Source: Burkholderia aenigmatica
GTDB lineage: Bacteria; Pseudomonadota; Gammaproteobacteria; Burkholderiales; Burkholderiaceae
Reading direction: 5' to 3'
DNA length: 64,000 bases
Assembly (NCBI RefSeq): GCF_902499175.1
Contig: NZ_CABVQC010000041.1
Span: 1 to 64,000, forward strand
In this document: positions 37,160 to 46,465 of the stretch, one piece after another
Layout: every line of letters starts with the position of its first letter
Position numbering within the stretch: position 1 is the first letter of the stretch
The notes under the pieces: model-generated
Database searches by the model: none
Told to the model about the DNA's origin: nothing
What the model saw: the letters and a program-made list of their open reading frames with translations, nothing else
Made by a program: the position numbers and the translations under genes

Positions 37160-38242
37160 ATGACAACCGACGTCCCCGCTTCCCCCCTCGCAGAACCCGC
37201 GCCGCGGCGTATCCGCTTCGGCATCGTGCTGCTGCCGAACTTCACGCTGACGGCCTTCTCGGGCTTCGTCGACATGCTGCGGCTGTCGGCGGACGACGGC
37301 GACTACAGCAAGCCCGTGCGCTGCGCGTGGAGCGTGATCGGCGAGACCCTCGCGCCGGTGCGCGCGAGCTGCGGGATCCAGATCACGCCGTGGGAAACCC
37401 TCGACGCGGCCGAGCCGTTCGACTATGTGGTTGTGGTCGGCGGGCTGCTGCATTCAGGCCCCCAGGCGGGCCCCGAGACGCTCGACTTCATCCGCCGCTC
37501 GGCGGCCGACGGCGCGACGGTGGTCGGCATCTGCACCGGCGTGTTCACGCTGATGCGCGCGGGCGTGCTCGACGGGCACCGCACCTGCGTGAGCTGGTTC
37601 CACTACTGGGATTTCATCGAGCGCTTTCCGGCCGCCGACCCGGATCTGCTGATCGCCGACCGGCTGTTCGTGATCGACCGGCGCCGCATCACCTGTTCAG
37701 GCGGCCGTGCGTCGATCGACGTCGCCGCCGCGATCCTGCTGCGTCATTTCGATCACGCGACCGTGCAGAAGGCGCTGCGCATCCTGCTGGTCGGCGAGAT
37801 GCAGAAAGGCAATGCGCCGCAGCCGCATCCGCCGGGGCTCGAGCCGGCCACGCATCCGAAGGTCAAGCGCGCGATTCTCCTGATGGAACAGCATGTCGGG
37901 CGTGCGCTGTCGCTCGACGAGCTCGCGAGCAAGCTGGATTTGTCCACGCGGCAACTCGAGCGGCTGTTCAAGGCGGAAACGGGCAAGAGCCCGCAGGCGT
38001 TCGCGAAGCAGGTGCGGCTGCGTACGGCCGCATGGCTGCTGACGAGCTCGGATCGCACGGTGGCCGATATCGCATCGAGCTGCGGGTTCGCCGATGCGTC
38101 GCACCTCGGGCGCGAGTTCCGCAAGCAGTACGGCGTGCCGCCGGCGACGTATCGGGAACGGGGGGGTGACGTGGCGGAAGCCGGTGCGGCGGCGGAGGAG
38201 AACGAGCCGTTATCTCAAACCCCGCTCATTTCCTCCGACTGA
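37160..38242 (+). CDS. GlxA-family transcriptional regulator (DJ-1/PfpI sensor plus AraC domain), SouR-like
   Basis: 360 aa. N-terminal GATase1-like domain (RIRFGIVLLPNFTLTAFSGFVDMLR; elbow GICTGVFTLMRAGVLDGHRTCVSW) and a C-terminal AraC domain (LSLDELASKLDLSTRQLERLFKAETGKSPQAF and TVADIASSCGFADASHLGREFRKQYG). In Pseudomonas, regulators of this class (SouR, GbdR) control sarcosine and betaine use. Divergent orientation from sdaA-sox supports a SouR-like role. ATG at 37160 has AAGAGA 9 bases before it; GTG at 37142 has no ribosome site. Confidence 0.87.
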   Translation: MTTDVPASPLAEPAPRRIRFGIVLLPNFTLTAFSGFVDMLRLSADDGDYSKPVRCAWSVIGETLAPVRASCGIQITPWETLDAAEPFDYVVVVGGLLHSGPQAGPETLDFIRRSAADGATVVGICTGVFTLMRAGVLDGHRTCVSWFHYWDFIERFPAADPDLLIADRLFVIDRRRITCSGGRASIDVAAAILLRHFDHATVQKALRILLVGEMQKGNAPQPHPPGLEPATHPKVKRAILLMEQHVGRALSLDELASKLDLSTRQLERLFKAETGKSPQAFAKQVRLRTAAWLLTSSDRTVADIASSCGFADASHLGREFRKQYGVPPATYRERGGDVAEAGAAAEENEPLSQTPLISSD

Positions 38243-38405
38243 ACGCGGTCGATTATTCAGGCCGAGTGCATCACGCAACCGTGTTGGCAGCGACTGCCGA
38301 TCATTTCGGCATTGCGTGAATGACGGCATGTCGCGGAATGGATTATTCGAATATCGCGCGCTTCCGGCGATTGGACCGTTTCGTGCCCGCGATGCAAACG
38401 AAACG

Positions 38406-39020
38406 CTATCGCACAGCGGGCCCGAGATCATAGGTCTTCTGCAGGTCGCCGAAAGTCACGATCACCTTCGATGCCTTCCCGCGCTTGATGACGAACACAT
38501 TGTTGTTGATCACGCCCGTGGTGGGCATCATGCCGGGCGTCCGGTCTTCGCTCGACTCGATACTCAACGTGAGTGAATCGCTTCCGCCTGGCGCATCGGG
38601 CACCGTCCGAACCGTGTCCGCATACCCGCGGTCGAGGAACGACTGGTGCGAAATCACCAACAACAGATCATCCGGCCCCGGGTTGATGTCGGGCGGCAGC
38701 TGCGCGGTCCCGTAGTTCGCCGTCCGGAAGCCACGCAAGTCGTCCGGCGAACGAACGACCGTCAGGTAGGTGTTCAGCCCAAGAATCAGGAACGCGCTAT
38801 CGCCCTTCGTCTGCTGGCCTTGCGCATCCTCCTTGATCGCGTGAGGCGCCGTGTTCACGTCGCCGGCGGATGGCAATGGTAGCCCCGGCACGGTGAGCGA
38901 CGTGAATTGACCCGCCGGCGAATAATTGACCGGCGTGTCGTGCCTGCTGCACGCCGCCAGCATGACCGCGAGCGCGATCCAGACAGCGCGAAAAGATACG
39001 CCTTCGAATTTGAATGGCAC
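38406..39020 (-). CDS. Hypothetical lipoprotein
   Basis: 204 aa from a GTG at 39020, which has GGGAGA five bases upstream. Signal helix AVWIALAVMLAAC with lipobox LAAC puts the lipidated Cys at residue 24. The mature part is rich in Asp, Gly, Pro and Ser and looks beta-structured, without a domain I recognise. Longer in-frame starts (39059, 39128) would place the signal helix too far in. Isolated between the sox regulator and the tetronate cluster, flanked by gene-poor, lower-GC DNA; acquisition is possible. Confidence 0.7.
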   Translation of the reverse strand: MPFKFEGVSFRAVWIALAVMLAACSRHDTPVNYSPAGQFTSLTVPGLPLPSAGDVNTAPHAIKEDAQGQQTKGDSAFLILGLNTYLTVVRSPDDLRGFRTANYGTAQLPPDINPGPDDLLLVISHQSFLDRGYADTVRTVPDAPGGSDSLTLSIESSEDRTPGMMPTTGVINNNVFVIKRGKASKVIVTFGDLQKTYDLGPAVR

Positions 39021-39540
39021 GAACGTCTCCCGAACACCTTTCCTGTTTTGTTGCCCCATCGCATGCCGCGGCTTGGCGAACACCGATCGCAAGCGAATTG
39101 AATAAAAGCCGATTGGAAACCTGGCCACCTATTCACCGGAATTCAGGGCTTTATACCATGCGGCGATTTTGGATCGAGCGTCACGGAAAACCCGAGACGG
39201 CTCCAATGGAAATGGCGAATTCGCCGAATCGATCAAGACAATTGGACGCGGATCATCGGTACGCTGCCCGAAGGGCTCGATGATCGGATATCGGCCGGGG
39301 TGCTTCGGCCGGTTCCGTACCGGGGATTCCGCCATCGAAAACCGTGCGTCACGGCCCCATCGCTACCGATACGACACCTGGCGCCCCCAAGACCCGAACG
39401 TTCGACGCACGTTATCTTGATTTGGAACCGGTTTCAATCAATTTAACCGGCGTTGCACTCCGTTAACCGAGGGTTATCCCGGATGCTGTCGCCTCTCCAA
39501 ATTTGTATGATGACCACATAACCTTACAAACCAGAGCACC
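39021..39540. other. Gene-poor stretch with lower GC before the tetronate cluster
   Basis: 520 bases without a convincing gene. Small frames on both strands (for example 39129-39335 minus and 39169-39420 plus) have no ribosome site. The right end holds TTTGTA (39502-39507) and TACAAA (39525-39530) as perfect inverted arms around TGATGACCACATA, about 11-38 bases before the GntR start; this looks like a GntR operator. Confidence 0.45.
39502..39530. promoter_or_regulatory. Candidate GntR operator
   Basis: Inverted arms TTTGTA / TACAAA 17 bases apart, with an inner near-palindrome TATGA-TGACC-ACATA. Position just before the regulator gene suits autoregulation of the tetronate operon. Confidence 0.4.
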
Positions 39541-40245
39541 ATGTTCGAGAAAATTCCCGCCCGTGCAATGAGCGACCATGTCGCGCAGCAACTGCTCAAG
39601 CAGATCGAAGTCGGCAGTTTCTCCGCCACCGGCAAGCTGCCGACGGAGGCCGTGCTCGCGCAGGAATTCGGCGTGAGCCGCACCGTGATTCGCGAAGCGA
39701 TCTCGCGGCTGAAGAACGAAGGCGTGGTCGAGCCGCGCCAGGGCAGCGGCGTGTACGTGAACCAGCACGGCGCGATCCGGCCGCTGCGGATCGACTACGC
39801 GGAAGCGGTCGAGGCCACGTCGCTGCCGCACCTGCTCGCGGTGCGCCGCGCGATCGAGGCCGAGGTCGCGGCCGAAGCCGCGTTGAATCACACCGATGAA
39901 GACATGGCCGACATCGACGACGCGCTGCGCAAGATCGACGATGCAGTAGCCGAAGGACGCGACGGCGTCGCGGAAGACGTCGCGTTCCACCGCACGATCG
40001 CGGCCGTCACCGGCAACCCGTATTTCCTGAAAACGCTGCAGTTCCTGAACCAGTACCTCGAAGCCGGCGTGAAGGTCACGCGGCGCAACGAAGCGACGCG
40101 CGAGGACTTCTCGCGCCAGGTGCGCGAGGAACACGCGGCGATCGCCGACGCGATCCGCGCACGCGACCCGATGGCCGCACGCAACGCAGCACGCACGCAC
40201 ATGTACAACGCCGCCCGCCGTCTCGCGGAAGCCGGCATCTGCTGA
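39541..40245 (+). CDS. GntR-family regulator (FCD/FadR subfamily) of the tetronate cluster
   Basis: 234 aa. N-terminal winged helix (HVAQQLLKQIEVGSFSATGKLPTEAVLAQEFGVSRTVIREAISRLKNEGVVEPRQGSGVYV) and an all-helical FCD effector domain with metal ligands (VAFHRTIAAVTGN; REEHAAIADAIRARD; ARTHM). Likely represses the six downstream genes until a C4 acid sugar or derivative binds. Ribosome site before ATG 39541 is weak. It is 49 bases from ltnD. Confidence 0.9.
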   Translation: MFEKIPARAMSDHVAQQLLKQIEVGSFSATGKLPTEAVLAQEFGVSRTVIREAISRLKNEGVVEPRQGSGVYVNQHGAIRPLRIDYAEAVEATSLPHLLAVRRAIEAEVAAEAALNHTDEDMADIDDALRKIDDAVAEGRDGVAEDVAFHRTIAAVTGNPYFLKTLQFLNQYLEAGVKVTRRNEATREDFSRQVREEHAAIADAIRARDPMAARNAARTHMYNAARRLAEAGIC

Positions 40246-40294
40246 ACCCGGCAGCGGCAGCGCCGCCCCTCTCCCGAATCGATCAAGGTTGACC

Positions 40295-41185
40295 ATGTCA
40301 CGAAATGTTGGAGTCATCGGCCTCGGCGCGATGGGCCTCGGCGTCGCCCGCTCGCTGCTGCGCGCCGGCCTGCGCGTGCACGCATGCGACGTGCGCGACA
40401 CCGTGCTGCAGGCGTTCGCCGCCGAAGGCGGCATCGCCTGTGCGACGCCGGCCGAACTCGGCGCGCAGTGCGACGTCGTCGTCACGCTCGTCGTCAATGC
40501 CGCGCAAACCGAAACGGTGCTGTTCGGCGAGCACGGCGCGGTCGCGGCGATGAAGCCGGGTGGCGTCGTGATCGCCAGCGCGACCGTCGCGCCCGAATTC
40601 GCGGTCGCGCTCGGCGCGCGCATCGAGGCCGCCGGCCTGCAGATGCTCGATGCGCCGGTGTCGGGCGGCGCCGCGCGCGCGGCCTCCGGCGAGATGACGA
40701 TGATGACGTCGGGCCCGGCCGCCGCGTACGCGGGCTGCGAGGACGTGCTCGCCGCGATCGCCGGCAAGATCTATCGCCTCGGCGACGCGCACGGCATCGG
40801 CTCGAAGGTGAAGATCATCAACCAGCTGCTGGCCGGCGTGCACATCGCGGCGGCGGCCGAGGCGATGGCGCTCGGCCTGCGCGAAGGCGTCGATGCCGAT
40901 GCGCTGTACGACGTGATCACGCACAGCGCCGGCAATTCGTGGATGTTCGAGAACCGCGTGCCGCACATCCTGAACGGCGACTACACGCCGCTGTCGGCCG
41001 TCGACATCTTCGTGAAGGATCTCGGCCTCGTGCTCGATACCGCGCGACGCAGCAAGTTCCCGCTGCCGCTGTCGGCCACCGCGCACCAGATGTTCATGAG
41101 CGCGTCGAGCGCCGGCCACGGCGGCGAGGACGATTCCGCCGTGATCAAGACGTTCCCCGGCATCACGCTGCCGCCTGCCCGCTGA
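40295..41185 (+). CDS. ltnD: L-threonate dehydrogenase
   Basis: 296-aa NAD-dependent beta-hydroxyacid dehydrogenase. Rossmann GVIGLGAMGLGVARSL (residues 5-20), substrate motif DAPVSGGAARAASGEMTMM, catalytic Lys in SKVKIINQLLAG, and a C-terminal helical domain. By family and cluster it oxidises L-threonate to 2-oxo-L-threonate. Start ATG 40295 rather than the TTG six bases upstream. A close relative, 2-hydroxy-3-oxopropionate reductase, is excluded mainly by the neighbours otnK, otnC and otnI. Confidence 0.9.
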   Translation: MSRNVGVIGLGAMGLGVARSLLRAGLRVHACDVRDTVLQAFAAEGGIACATPAELGAQCDVVVTLVVNAAQTETVLFGEHGAVAAMKPGGVVIASATVAPEFAVALGARIEAAGLQMLDAPVSGGAARAASGEMTMMTSGPAAAYAGCEDVLAAIAGKIYRLGDAHGIGSKVKIINQLLAGVHIAAAAEAMALGLREGVDADALYDVITHSAGNSWMFENRVPHILNGDYTPLSAVDIFVKDLGLVLDTARRSKFPLPLSATAHQMFMSASSAGHGGEDDSAVIKTFPGITLPPAR

Positions 41186-41204
41186 TTCGACCGACGCCCC
41201 TGCC

Positions 41205-42503
41205 ATGACCGCTTCCGCTTCCCGTCCCCTGCTCGGCTGCATCGCCGACGATTTCACCGGCGCGACCGATCTCGCGAACATGCTCGTGAAGAGCGGCATG
41301 CGCACCGTACAGACGATCGGCGTGCCCGCCGACGGCGCCGCCGACACCACGCTCGACGCCGACGCGATCGTCGTCGCGCTGAAGTCGCGCACGATCCCCG
41401 CGGCCGACGCCGTCGCGCAATCGCTCGCCGCCTACGAATGGCTGCGCGCGCAAGGCTGCCGGCAGTTCTTCTTCAAATACTGCTCGACGTTCGATTCGAC
41501 CGACGCGGGCAACATCGGCCCCGTCGCCGATGCGCTGCTCGATGCGGCCGGCGGCGGCTTCACGATCGCGTGCCCGGCATTCCCCGAGAACGGCCGCACG
41601 ATCTATCGCGGCCACCTGTTCGTCGGCGACGTGCTGCTGAACGAATCGGGGATGGAGAACCATCCGCTCACGCCGATGAAGGACGCGAACCTCGTGCGCG
41701 TGCTGCAGCGGCAAACGCAGTCGCCGGTCGGCCTGATCCGCTACGACACGATCGCGCTGGGCGCGGCCGCCGTGCGGGCGCGGATCGACCAGCTGCGCGC
41801 GGAAGGTGCGCGCTTCGCGATCGCCGACGCGCTGTCGGATCGCGACCTCTACGTGCTCGGAGAAGCGTGCGCGGGCCTGCCGCTCGTCACCGGCGGCTCG
41901 GGCATCGCGCTCGGCCTGCCGGCGAATTTCCGTCGCGCGGAGCAACAGCCCGAACGCGACAACGCGGCGTCGCTGCCACGCATCGAAGGGCTCTCGACAG
42001 TGCTCGCCGGCAGCGCGTCGAAGGCCACCAACGCGCAGGTCGCCGCCTGGCGCGCCACGCGGCCGAGCTTCCGCGTCGATCCGCTCGCGGCGTCGCGCGG
42101 CGAACCCGTCGTCGACCAGGCGCTCGCGTTCGCGCGCGCGCACCTGCCGCAGCCCGTGCTGATCTACGCGACCGCGACGCCCGACGAAGTGAAGGCCGTG
42201 CAGCAGGCACTCGGCGTCGACGCGGCCGGCCATCTCGTCGAAGCCACGCTCGCGGCGATCGCGCGCGGCCTGCGCGACCTCGGCGTGCGCAAGTTCGTCG
42301 TCGCGGGCGGCGAGACCTCCGGCGCGGTCGTGCAGGCGCTCGACGTGAAGTCGCTGCAGATCGGCGCGCAGATCGATCCGGGCGTGCCGGCGACGGCCAC
42401 CATCGACGCGCAGCCGCTCGGCCTCGCGCTGAAGTCCGGCAACTTCGGCACCACGGACTTTTTCGACAAGGCGCTGCGCGCGCTGGATGGAGCCGCACGA
42501 TGA
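41205..42503 (+). CDS. otnK: 3-oxo-tetronate kinase (DUF1537 family)
   Basis: 432 aa. N-terminal LLGCIADDFTGATDLANMLVKSGM is the DUF1537 signature; the C-terminal domain contains VVAGGETSGAVVQAL for ATP binding. It phosphorylates 3-oxo-tetronate to the 4-phosphate in the cytoplasm. It lies 19 bases after ltnD and overlaps otnC by 4 bases. Confidence 0.93.
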   Translation: MTASASRPLLGCIADDFTGATDLANMLVKSGMRTVQTIGVPADGAADTTLDADAIVVALKSRTIPAADAVAQSLAAYEWLRAQGCRQFFFKYCSTFDSTDAGNIGPVADALLDAAGGGFTIACPAFPENGRTIYRGHLFVGDVLLNESGMENHPLTPMKDANLVRVLQRQTQSPVGLIRYDTIALGAAAVRARIDQLRAEGARFAIADALSDRDLYVLGEACAGLPLVTGGSGIALGLPANFRRAEQQPERDNAASLPRIEGLSTVLAGSASKATNAQVAAWRATRPSFRVDPLAASRGEPVVDQALAFARAHLPQPVLIYATATPDEVKAVQQALGVDAAGHLVEATLAAIARGLRDLGVRKFVVAGGETSGAVVQALDVKSLQIGAQIDPGVPATATIDAQPLGLALKSGNFGTTDFFDKALRALDGAAR

Positions 42504-43138
42504 GCGACGAAGCGAAACTGCGCGAAGAGATCTGCGTGGTCGGCGCGAGCCTGTATGCGCGCGGCCACGCGGTCGGCAGCGCCGGCAACATCAGCGCGCG
42601 CCTCGCCGACGGCTGGCTGATCACGCCGACCGACGCATGCCTCGGCCGGCTCGATCCGAACGACATCGCGAAAGTCGGCCGCGACGGCCAGCACTTGTCT
42701 GGCGGCAAGCCGTCGAAGACGCTCGCACTGCATCGCGGCATCTACGCGCGCAACGCCGAAGCGAACGGCATCGTCCACACGCATTCGACGCATCTCGTCG
42801 CGCTGACGCTCGCGGGCGTGTGGTGCGACACCGACGTGCTGCCGCCGATCACGCCGTACTACGTGATGAAGGTCGGCCACGTTCCGCTGATCCGTTACCG
42901 CCGCCCCGGCGACCCGGCGGTCGCGGCCGAAGTCGCGGCGCTCGCCGACCAGGTACGCGGCGTGCTGCTCGAGCGCCTCGGCCCCGTGATGTGGGGGCCG
43001 TCGGTGTCGCACGCATCGTTTGCGCTCGAAGAGCTCGAGGAAACGGCGCGGCTGTGGCTGATGACGCACCCGAAACCCGAGCCGCTCGACGACGCCGCGC
43101 TCGACGAATTGCGCAACAGCTTCGGCGCGCGCTGGTAG
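42500..43138 (+). CDS. otnC: 3-oxo-tetronate 4-phosphate decarboxylase (class II aldolase fold)
   Basis: 212 aa. SAGNISAR phosphate-binding loop, metal ligands in HTHSTH and a further His near the C-terminal half (VSHASFALEELEETARL). Decarboxylates 3-oxo-tetronate 4-phosphate to dihydroxyacetone phosphate. ATG 42500 lies inside the otnK stop (ATGA). Similar to fuculose-phosphate aldolases, but context sets the function. Confidence 0.92.
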   Translation: MSDEAKLREEICVVGASLYARGHAVGSAGNISARLADGWLITPTDACLGRLDPNDIAKVGRDGQHLSGGKPSKTLALHRGIYARNAEANGIVHTHSTHLVALTLAGVWCDTDVLPPITPYYVMKVGHVPLIRYRRPGDPAVAAEVAALADQVRGVLLERLGPVMWGPSVSHASFALEELEETARLWLMTHPKPEPLDDAALDELRNSFGARW

Positions 43139-43250
43139 CGACGCGCCCGGCAACGATTCCCATGCCCGCCGTGTGCGCGGGCCCTTCCGTCAGCACACAC
43201 ATGATCCGGCGGCGGTCGCGCCGCCGGCAGACAACACCCTGGAGACGACG

Positions 43251-44576
43251 ATGACTGCTCTCGACGCGGCCGCTGGCCGCTCGCCCGCCGCGCCCGCCCA
43301 TGCCGCGGAACTCGACCGCACCTACAAGAAAGTGTTCTGGCGCATCGTGCCGTTCCTGATGCTCTGCTACGTGGTCGCGTATCTCGACCGCGTGAACGTC
43401 GGCTTCGCGAAGCTGCAGATGTCGCAGGATCTCGCATTCAGCGAAACGGTGTTCGGGCTCGGCGCCGGCATTTTCTTTCTTGGCTATTTTCTTTTCGAAC
43501 TGCCAAGCAATATGCTGATGCACCGGATCGGCGCACGCATCTGGATCGCGCGGATCATGATCACGTGGGGCCTGCTGTCCGCGCTGTTCGCGTTCGTGAA
43601 GACGCCGACGCAGTTTTACGTGCTGCGCTTCCTGCTCGGCCTCGCGGAAGCCGGCTTCTATCCGGGCGTGATCCTGTATCTCACGTACTGGTTCCCGTCG
43701 CATCGCCGCGCGAAGATCATCGCGGTGTTCATGTCCGCGATTCCCGTGTCGGGCATCTTCGGCAACCCGCTGTCGGGCTGGATCATGGAGCGCTTCCACG
43801 GCGGCTCGGGCTTCCACGGCTGGCAATGGATGTTCATGATCGAAGCCGTGCCGGCCGTGCTGGTCGGCATCGCGACGATCCTGTATCTCGACAACAGCAT
43901 CCGCAGCGCGAAGTGGCTCGACGAGCGCGAGAAGCAACTGCTGGAGGACGAGATCGCCGCGCAGCCGCAGGAACAGCAGAAGCACGGTCATTCGCTGAAG
44001 GCCGTGTTCTCGGACCCGCGCATGTGGTGGATGTCGCTGATCTACTTCGCGTTCGTCACGGGCCAGTACGGCCTCACGTTCTGGATGCCGACGCTCGTCA
44101 AATCGACCGGCATCACCGATACGTTGCAGATCGGCCTGCTGTCGGCCATTCCGTTCCTCGTCGCGATCGTCGTGATGAACCTGTTCGGCCACAGCGCGGA
44201 CAAGCGCCGCGAACGCCGCTGGCACCTGATCGTGCCCGCACTGATGGGCGCGGTCGGGTTTGCGGTCGCCGCGTCGTACTCGCACAATACAGCGGTGTCG
44301 ATCGTGTTCCTGTCGCTCGCGGCCGGCGGCGTGCTGACCTGCGCCCCGCTGTTCTGGTCGCTGCCGACCGCGTTCCTCGCGGGCTCCGCCGCCGCGGCCG
44401 GGATCGCGATCATCAACTCGGTCGGCAACCTCGCCGGTTTCGCGAGCCCGTACGTGATCGGCTACCTGAAGGACGTCACGCACAGCACGGCGTCCGGCAT
44501 GTACGTGCTCGCCGCGATGCTCGTGATCGGCGCGATCGCCGTATGGCTCACGCCCGCGAAACTCGTGAACCGCTGA
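43251..44576 (+). CDS. MFS transporter, anion:cation symporter family (tetronate importer)
   Basis: 441 aa, 12 TM helices. Opening YLDRVNVGFAKLQMSQDLAFSETVFGLGAGIFFLGYFLFELPSN is characteristic of the ACS family that takes up small acid sugars and aldarates. GGAGAC lies 10 bases before the ATG at 43251; an in-frame start at 43173 gives a poor N-terminus. Position inside the tetronate operon makes L-threonate/D-erythronate import the likely job. Confidence 0.9.
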   Translation: MTALDAAAGRSPAAPAHAAELDRTYKKVFWRIVPFLMLCYVVAYLDRVNVGFAKLQMSQDLAFSETVFGLGAGIFFLGYFLFELPSNMLMHRIGARIWIARIMITWGLLSALFAFVKTPTQFYVLRFLLGLAEAGFYPGVILYLTYWFPSHRRAKIIAVFMSAIPVSGIFGNPLSGWIMERFHGGSGFHGWQWMFMIEAVPAVLVGIATILYLDNSIRSAKWLDEREKQLLEDEIAAQPQEQQKHGHSLKAVFSDPRMWWMSLIYFAFVTGQYGLTFWMPTLVKSTGITDTLQIGLLSAIPFLVAIVVMNLFGHSADKRRERRWHLIVPALMGAVGFAVAASYSHNTAVSIVFLSLAAGGVLTCAPLFWSLPTAFLAGSAAAAGIAIINSVGNLAGFASPYVIGYLKDVTHSTASGMYVLAAMLVIGAIAVWLTPAKLVNR

Positions 44577-44648
44577 TCTGCCGAACCGGCCGCCATTCGA
44601 CGCGGGGTGCCGTGCGCCCCGCCCCATTCATTCACAGGACCCGCTGCC

Positions 44649-45425
44649 ATGCCACGCTTCGCCGCCAACCTCTCGATGATGTACACCGAGCATGCGTTCC
44701 TCGAACGCTTCGCCGCTGCCGCCTACGACGGCTTCAAGGCCGTCGAGTACCTGTTTCCGTACGACTTCGCCGCCGAGGACATCCGCGCGCGCCTCGACAC
44801 GCACAACCTCGAACAGGCGCTGTTCAACGCACCGCCCGGCGACTGGGCCGCGGGCGAACGCGGCACCGCGTCGCTGCCGGGCCGCGAGGACGAGTTCCGC
44901 CGCGGCATCGACCAGGCGCTCGACTATGCGCGCGTGCTCGGCAACAAGAAGCTGCACGTGATGGCCGGCATGGTGCCGCCGGGCGCCGACCGCGCCCGCC
45001 ATCGCGACACCTACCTGTCGAACCTGCGGCACGCGACGCAGGCCGCCGCCGCGCAGGGCATCACGATCCTGATCGAGCCGATCAACCAGCGCGACATGCC
45101 CGGCTATTTCCTGAGCCGCCAGGACGACGCGCAGGCGATCTGCGCGGAAGTCGGCGCACCGAACCTGAAGGTGCAGTTCGACTGCTACCACTGCCAGATC
45201 GTCGAAGGCGATCTCGCGATGAAGCTGAAGCGCGACTTCGCGGGCATCGGCCATATCCAGATCGCGGGCGTGCCCGAGCGTCACGAGCCGGATCTCGGCG
45301 AACTCAACTACCCGTATCTGTTCGCGCTGATCGACGCGCTCGGCTACGACGGCTGGATCGGCTGCGAATACCGCCCGAAGGCCGGCACGTCGGAAGGGCT
45401 CGGCTGGCTCAAGCCTTATCTGTAA
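44649..45425 (+). CDS. otnI: 2-oxo-tetronate isomerase (hydroxypyruvate isomerase-like)
   Basis: 258 aa TIM barrel of the Hyi/AP-endonuclease-2 superfamily. Key Glu in ILIEPINQRDMPGYFL, metal ligands in VQFDCYHCQ and GWIGCEYRPKAGTSEGL. Converts 2-oxo-tetronate to 3-oxo-tetronate, the substrate of OtnK. Located between the importer and denD. Confidence 0.92.
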   Translation: MPRFAANLSMMYTEHAFLERFAAAAYDGFKAVEYLFPYDFAAEDIRARLDTHNLEQALFNAPPGDWAAGERGTASLPGREDEFRRGIDQALDYARVLGNKKLHVMAGMVPPGADRARHRDTYLSNLRHATQAAAAQGITILIEPINQRDMPGYFLSRQDDAQAICAEVGAPNLKVQFDCYHCQIVEGDLAMKLKRDFAGIGHIQIAGVPERHEPDLGELNYPYLFALIDALGYDGWIGCEYRPKAGTSEGLGWLKPYL

Positions 45426-45453
45426 TTCAAAGCATTCGAAGAGGGCAACTCAA

Positions 45454-46425
45454 ATGAAAGTACTGATCACCGGCGGCGCCGGCTTTCTCGGCCAGCGTCT
45501 TGCGCGCAAGCTGCTCGAGCGCGGCGAACTGACCGGCCCCGATGGCCGGAGCCAGCAGATCGACGAGCTGGTACTGCTCGACGTCGTCGCAGGCAGCGAT
45601 TTCGGCGACGCGCGCGTGACGTCGATCGTCGGCGACATCGCCGACCGCGCGGTGCTCGACAGCGCGATCGACACGCAAACCGGCGCGATCTTCCACCTCG
45701 CGGCAATCGTCAGCGGGCAGGCCGAGGCCGATTTCGATCTCGGCATGCGGATCAACCTCGACGCGTCGCGCACGCTGCTCGAAGTGTGCCGCGCGCGGGG
45801 CCATCGGCCGCGCGTCGTGTTCACGAGCTCCGTCGCGGTCTATGGCGGCGCACTGCCCGACGTCGTGCAGGACGATACCGCGCTGAACCCGCAATCGTCG
45901 TACGGCGCCGAGAAGGCGATCGCCGAACTGCTGCTGTGCGACTACGCGCGGCGCGGCTTCGTCGACGGCCGCGTGCTGCGGTTGCCGACGATCAGCGTGC
46001 GGCCGGGGCGCCCGAACGCGGCCGCGTCGTCGTTCGCGAGCGGCATCATCCGCGAACCGCTGAACGGCGAGGAAAGCGTGTGCCCGGTGCCCGGTACAAC
46101 GCGGCTGTGGCTGCTGTCGCCGCGCGGCGCGATCGAAGCGCTCGTCGCGGGCTGCGAGATCGACAGCACGCAGCTCGGCAACAAGCGTGTGATCAATCTC
46201 CCCGGCATTTCGGTGTCGGTCGACGAAATGATCGCGGCGCTGCGCGAAGTCGCGGGCGACGAAGTCGTGAAGCTGATCCGCCATGTGCCGGACGAGCGCG
46301 TCGAGAAGATCGTCGGCAGCTGGCCCGGCCGCTGGGATACGTCGCGCGCGGAAGCGCTCGGGCTGAAGGGCGACACGTCGTTCGCGGACGTGATCCGCAG
46401 TCATCTCGCCGACGAGCGACGCTGA
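45454..46425 (+). CDS. denD: D-erythronate dehydrogenase (extended SDR)
   Basis: 323-aa NAD-dependent sugar-acid dehydrogenase with GGAGFLG (residues 7-13) and the catalytic YGAEK. DenD oxidises D-erythronate to 2-oxo-D-erythronate, joining the pathway at OtnI. Presence of both LtnD and DenD means the cluster handles both C4 epimers. 28 bases after otnI; last gene of the operon, convergent with hpnL. Confidence 0.92.
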   Translation: MKVLITGGAGFLGQRLARKLLERGELTGPDGRSQQIDELVLLDVVAGSDFGDARVTSIVGDIADRAVLDSAIDTQTGAIFHLAAIVSGQAEADFDLGMRINLDASRTLLEVCRARGHRPRVVFTSSVAVYGGALPDVVQDDTALNPQSSYGAEKAIAELLLCDYARRGFVDGRVLRLPTISVRPGRPNAAASSFASGIIREPLNGEESVCPVPGTTRLWLLSPRGAIEALVAGCEIDSTQLGNKRVINLPGISVSVDEMIAALREVAGDEVVKLIRHVPDERVEKIVGSWPGRWDTSRAEALGLKGDTSFADVIRSHLADERR

Positions 46426-46432
46426 TCGCGCC

Positions 46433-46447
46433 GCCCGCCGCGCGGGC
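46433..46447. terminator. Small hairpin between convergent denD and hpnL
   Basis: GCCCGC-CGC-GCGGGC, 6-bp perfect stem in the 40-base gap between two converging stop codons; no T-run. Confidence 0.3.
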
Positions 46448-46465
46448 CCCGGCTGCCCGGTCGCA

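Noticed and set aside
39129..39335. 68-aa minus-strand frame with ordinary amino-acid composition
   Set aside because: No ribosome site before its ATG and no recognised family; kept only as a note within the gene-poor region.
42849..44627. A 592-codon minus-strand frame across otnC and the MFS gene
   Set aside because: Composition is non-protein-like and it overlaps two well-supported plus-strand genes.
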